Source: CAYVXE01 sp964455375 | GTDB taxonomy: Bacteria; Zhuqueibacterota; Zhuqueibacteria; Oceanimicrobiales; Oceanimicrobiaceae | Reading direction: 5' to 3' | Assembly: GCA_964455375.1 (NCBI GenBank) | Contig: CAYVXE010000009.1 | Coordinates: 1 to 64,000 of the forward strand | Length of the DNA stretch: 64,000 nucleotides | Shown: positions 62,337-64,000 of the stretch, piece after piece | How positions within the stretch are numbered: position 1 is the stretch's first letter | Layout: each line of letters opens with the position of its first letter | Position numbers and translations under genes: made by a program | The notes under the pieces: generated by a model | The model's database searches: none | What the model saw: only the letters and a program-made list of their open reading frames with translations | What the model was told of the DNA's origin: nothing

Positions 62337-62867
62337 CTAACTGTGCGTCACTTGATTGTGATTGAATTGATGATAGATATGGTTTTTGGCAAAGGTGTCC
62401 GGCGATTTTGAAAACATGAAAGTTGCAAAAACAGAGTAGGGGACATCATAATAAACATGAATGTCATCTTCCGGAAATTTGAGGAAAAGGATTTGTTTTT
62501 CCTGATCATATCCGGCGGAAACAATCTGAGCAGAATGAACGAACAATTCAACGATCTCCGGATCGGGAAAACCTGTCGTTCTATTCCGTAAATGAGACAG
62601 AAATGTGTTAAATTTCGTGTTTCGACGAAGATTTGTCCGACGCGATGGAAACCGCGGTTTCGTGATGATTATTTTTAACAAGCGTTGGTAAGCCGCATTG
62701 ATTTTCTTTGTTCTTTCCAATGCAATGCATTCCATCTCTTTGTCAAGGTGAAATTGATCCGGATGCCACTTTTTGATTTGAGCTTTGTAGGCGGATTTCA
62801 GCTCCTCTTTTGAAGGCAGCCGCGGAAGGTTAAGGATAGAGCATGCTTGTTGAGCTTTTGTGGGCAT
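62337..62867 (-). CDS. J-domain protein fused to a KTSC-like domain
   Basis: This 176-aa protein has a J-domain (about residues 5-70) with the HPD tripeptide in KKWHPDQFH, which would stimulate a DnaK-type ATPase. A short basic linker leads to a C-terminal domain (about 110-170) that fits the KTSC fold: SAGYDQEKQILFLKF, IHVYYDVPYSVFATFM and SPDTFAKNHIYHQF. The KTSC tetrad that names the family is not present. No zinc-finger or client-binding part of classical DnaJ is found. The role may be to bring DnaK to a specific partner. The gene is alone between a repeat and the transposase. Confidence 0.82.
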   Translation of the reverse strand: MPTKAQQACSILNLPRLPSKEELKSAYKAQIKKWHPDQFHLDKEMECIALERTKKINAAYQRLLKIIITKPRFPSRRTNLRRNTKFNTFLSHLRNRTTGFPDPEIVELFVHSAQIVSAGYDQEKQILFLKFPEDDIHVYYDVPYSVFATFMFSKSPDTFAKNHIYHQFNHNQVTHS

Positions 62868-62964
62868 TTGCAGAACGTCTCGAAGAAATGTTACATTTTG
62901 TTCACTGTTTAAACTAAATTACCTGCAAAACAGTGATTTTGCCGGAGGAGGAGGTTTTTTTAGT

Positions 62965-62998
62965 ACAGTTCGTTAAAGATTTGGGTGATGATCTGCAT
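62965..62998. repeat. Left imperfect direct repeat flanking the transposase gene
   Basis: These 34 bases match 63719-63752 at 30 positions, in the same orientation. It overlaps the last codons of the transposase gene. Weaker similarity (about 14 of 18) extends to the left of both. Confidence 0.75.
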
Positions 62999-63636
62999 GA
63001 TATTTATCATTCTGCCAATTTAATGGATTTTGAATGATGTATTGACGGATACGGTTCAAATCCGGTTCATCACGGATGATGTGTTCGTAATAATTGCGTT
63101 GCCATAATTTTCCGTTGAACGGTGGCCAATCATGTTGTTTAACGCCGTCAATATACCGTTTTGTTGTTAACGATTTAAACCGTTGCACCACATCCCCCAA
63201 CGACATCGTAGACATCGTAGGGGCAATCCCCTGTGATTGCCCAGTGTCCTTCCGGGTTTCGGNNNNNNNNNNNNNNNNNNNNNNNNNNNNNNNNNNNNNN
63301 NNNNNNNNNNNNNNNNNNNNNNNNNNNNNNNNNNNNNNNNNNNNNNNNNNNNNNNNNNNNNNCTGTCCCGACGATGTTAATTATACCATGTAAATGGTTG
63401 GGCATGATTTGGGACATATCAATTGCAATTCCCGGATAAAATTCCGGAATTTCATCCCAAACGGATTTTATCATTTTCCCCGCATCATTCAATACCATTT
63501 CACCATTCTCAATATACCCAAACATCTTTGCCCGGTTTTGGGTACAGATGGTTACGAAATACGATCCGGGTTGCGAATAATCATATCCTTTTAATCGAAT
63601 CGACCGGCGGTTATGCTTTTGTGGATTATATTTCAA
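62973..63636 (-). CDS. REP-associated tyrosine transposase (RAYT, IS200/IS605 Y1 type), interrupted by a scaffold gap
   Basis: The N-terminal part (63636 downward, TTG start) carries RRSIRLKGYDYSQPGSYFVT and the metal-binding HLH in MPNHLHGI. After the 100-N gap the C-terminal part, in a different frame of the placeholder sequence, has GQSQGIAPTMSTMSLGDVV and the likely nucleophile Tyr in NYYEHIIRDEPDL. The missing piece should be the low-complexity linker usual in this family, so the frame change only reflects the arbitrary gap length. RAYT enzymes are single-copy relatives of Y1 transposases that handle palindromic REP repeats. The start overlaps the stop of a small open frame. Confidence 0.85.
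63263..63362. other. Assembly gap (100 N) inside the transposase gene
   Basis: A fixed-length placeholder. Unlike the gap at 1352, its flanks share no visible duplicate, so sequence is probably missing. Confidence 0.97.
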
Positions 63637-63770
63637 TTTTCCAGGCCCTTTGTAATTCGCACCTCTTCAATCTCATCCATCCCTTCCAGATTCTGTCGTA
63701 CAGGCTGGTTTTTATCGGACAGTTTGTTAAAGATTTTGGTTATGATTTGCATTTTTTGTTCGACGGTCAT
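63633..63770 (-). CDS. Possible small ORF of 45 aa upstream of the transposase
   Basis: An ATG at 63770 opens 45 codons (beginning MTVEQKMQIITKIFNKL) that end with TGA overlapping the TTG start of the transposase by three bases. The N-terminal part contains the right copy of the 34-bp direct repeat. No good ribosome-binding site is seen. It may be a real translational-coupling peptide or a remnant of the transposase C-terminus. Confidence 0.4.
   Translation of the reverse strand: MTVEQKMQIITKIFNKLSDKNQPVRQNLEGMDEIEEVRITKGLEN
63719..63752. repeat. Right imperfect direct repeat flanking the transposase gene
   Basis: Partner of 62965-62998 (30 of 34 identical, same orientation). Together they bracket the transposase gene. 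Confidence 0.75.
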
Positions 63771-63840
63771 TTATGTGAAAACGTTATCATGTGTTTTCAT
63801 ACTTTAATTACACTGCTAACGTTGCACTTAGGATAATCCT

Positions 63841-64000
63841 TTAGAGTCCGAACACATGGAACACGACAAAGAAATAACTGCTTACGATCAAGGATGCAGT
63901 GACGATGAGAACGATGCCGATGCGGACCATTTGCTGAATGGGGATGAGTCGTGAACCGAACACGATGGCATTGGGGGGTGTGGAAACGGGCAGCATAAAC
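63841..64000 (-). CDS. DASS family (SLC13-type) sodium/dicarboxylate symporter, C-terminal fragment
   Basis: The 52 residues before the stop include LPVSTPPNAIVFGS, the signature of the second half of divalent anion:sodium symporters, followed by the amphipathic IPIQQMVRIG and the last membrane helix. The rest of the gene lies beyond the window's right edge. Family members import succinate, malate, citrate or sulfate with sodium; the substrate cannot be told from this piece. Confidence 0.88.
   Translation of the reverse strand, partial: FMLPVSTPPNAIVFGSRLIPIQQMVRIGIVLIVTASLIVSSYFFVVFHVFGL

Noticed and set aside
63053..63063. GGTTCAAATCC, a tRNA T-loop-like sequence
   Set aside because: It lies inside the transposase coding region, and no acceptor stem or anticodon arm can be built around it.

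Overview
The window looks like part of a metagenome-assembled scaffold from a Gram-negative member of the FCB group, most like the Calditrichota/KSB1/Ignavibacteria lineages. This is an inference from content: three very large secreted proteins end in the PNPFNP-type C-terminal domain linked to type IX secretion, and there is a PorV/PorQ-family barrel, DUF5683-type and PEGA proteins, TolB-like propeller proteins and multihaem cytochromes. There is no rRNA or tRNA. Two 100-N placeholders (1352-1451 and 63263-63362) each interrupt a gene. The first is flanked by an identical 55-bp sequence and is almost certainly an unmerged contig overlap.

Layout. 9-9627: mannoside locus on the plus strand (GT4 fusion protein, GH130, secreted modular protein, GH2 beta-mannosidase). 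9820-14262: minus-strand sugar-ABC ATPase, then a Rieske/cytochrome b/multihaem cytochrome c complex. 14725-24418: mostly housekeeping genes (nucleotidyltransferase, aspartate-semialdehyde dehydrogenase, hybrid histidine kinase, 5'-3' exonuclease, accB, accC, gcvH). 24681-34755: cell-surface block with a PorV-like barrel behind a candidate attenuator, an inactivated M6-like protein, a HEXXH/propeller/barrel protein and two DUF5683-like proteins. 34802-40971: rpiA, then a minus-strand module of a short exported peptide, a polytopic membrane protein and an AAA+/Fis regulator without the GAFTGA loop; then a CtpA protease and a diguanylate cyclase. 41337-56525: second surface block (another HEXXH/propeller/barrel protein, BamB-like lipoprotein, PEGA protein, a GH13-like protein without the catalytic residues joined to an ABC transporter and an NfeD protein, and a 1387-residue sorted protein). 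56556-64000: minus-strand radical SAM protein, DUF4412-like protein, DPP IV, DnaJ-KTSC fusion, a RAYT-type transposase and the end of a DASS transporter.

The most unusual part is 35587-38074. A 75-aa exported peptide gene has a good promoter and ribosome-binding site. It is flanked by a perfect 12-bp inverted repeat; one arm sits at the predicted transcript 5' end and the other ends two bases before the start codon of the membrane-protein gene, so the mRNA could fold to hide that start. Together with the atypical regulator downstream, this may be an undescribed peptide-sensing or membrane-stress circuit. Also notable are two apparent pseudoenzymes (M6-like and GH13-like), a candidate transcription attenuator before the PorV-like gene, and a dispersed MITE-like repeat.
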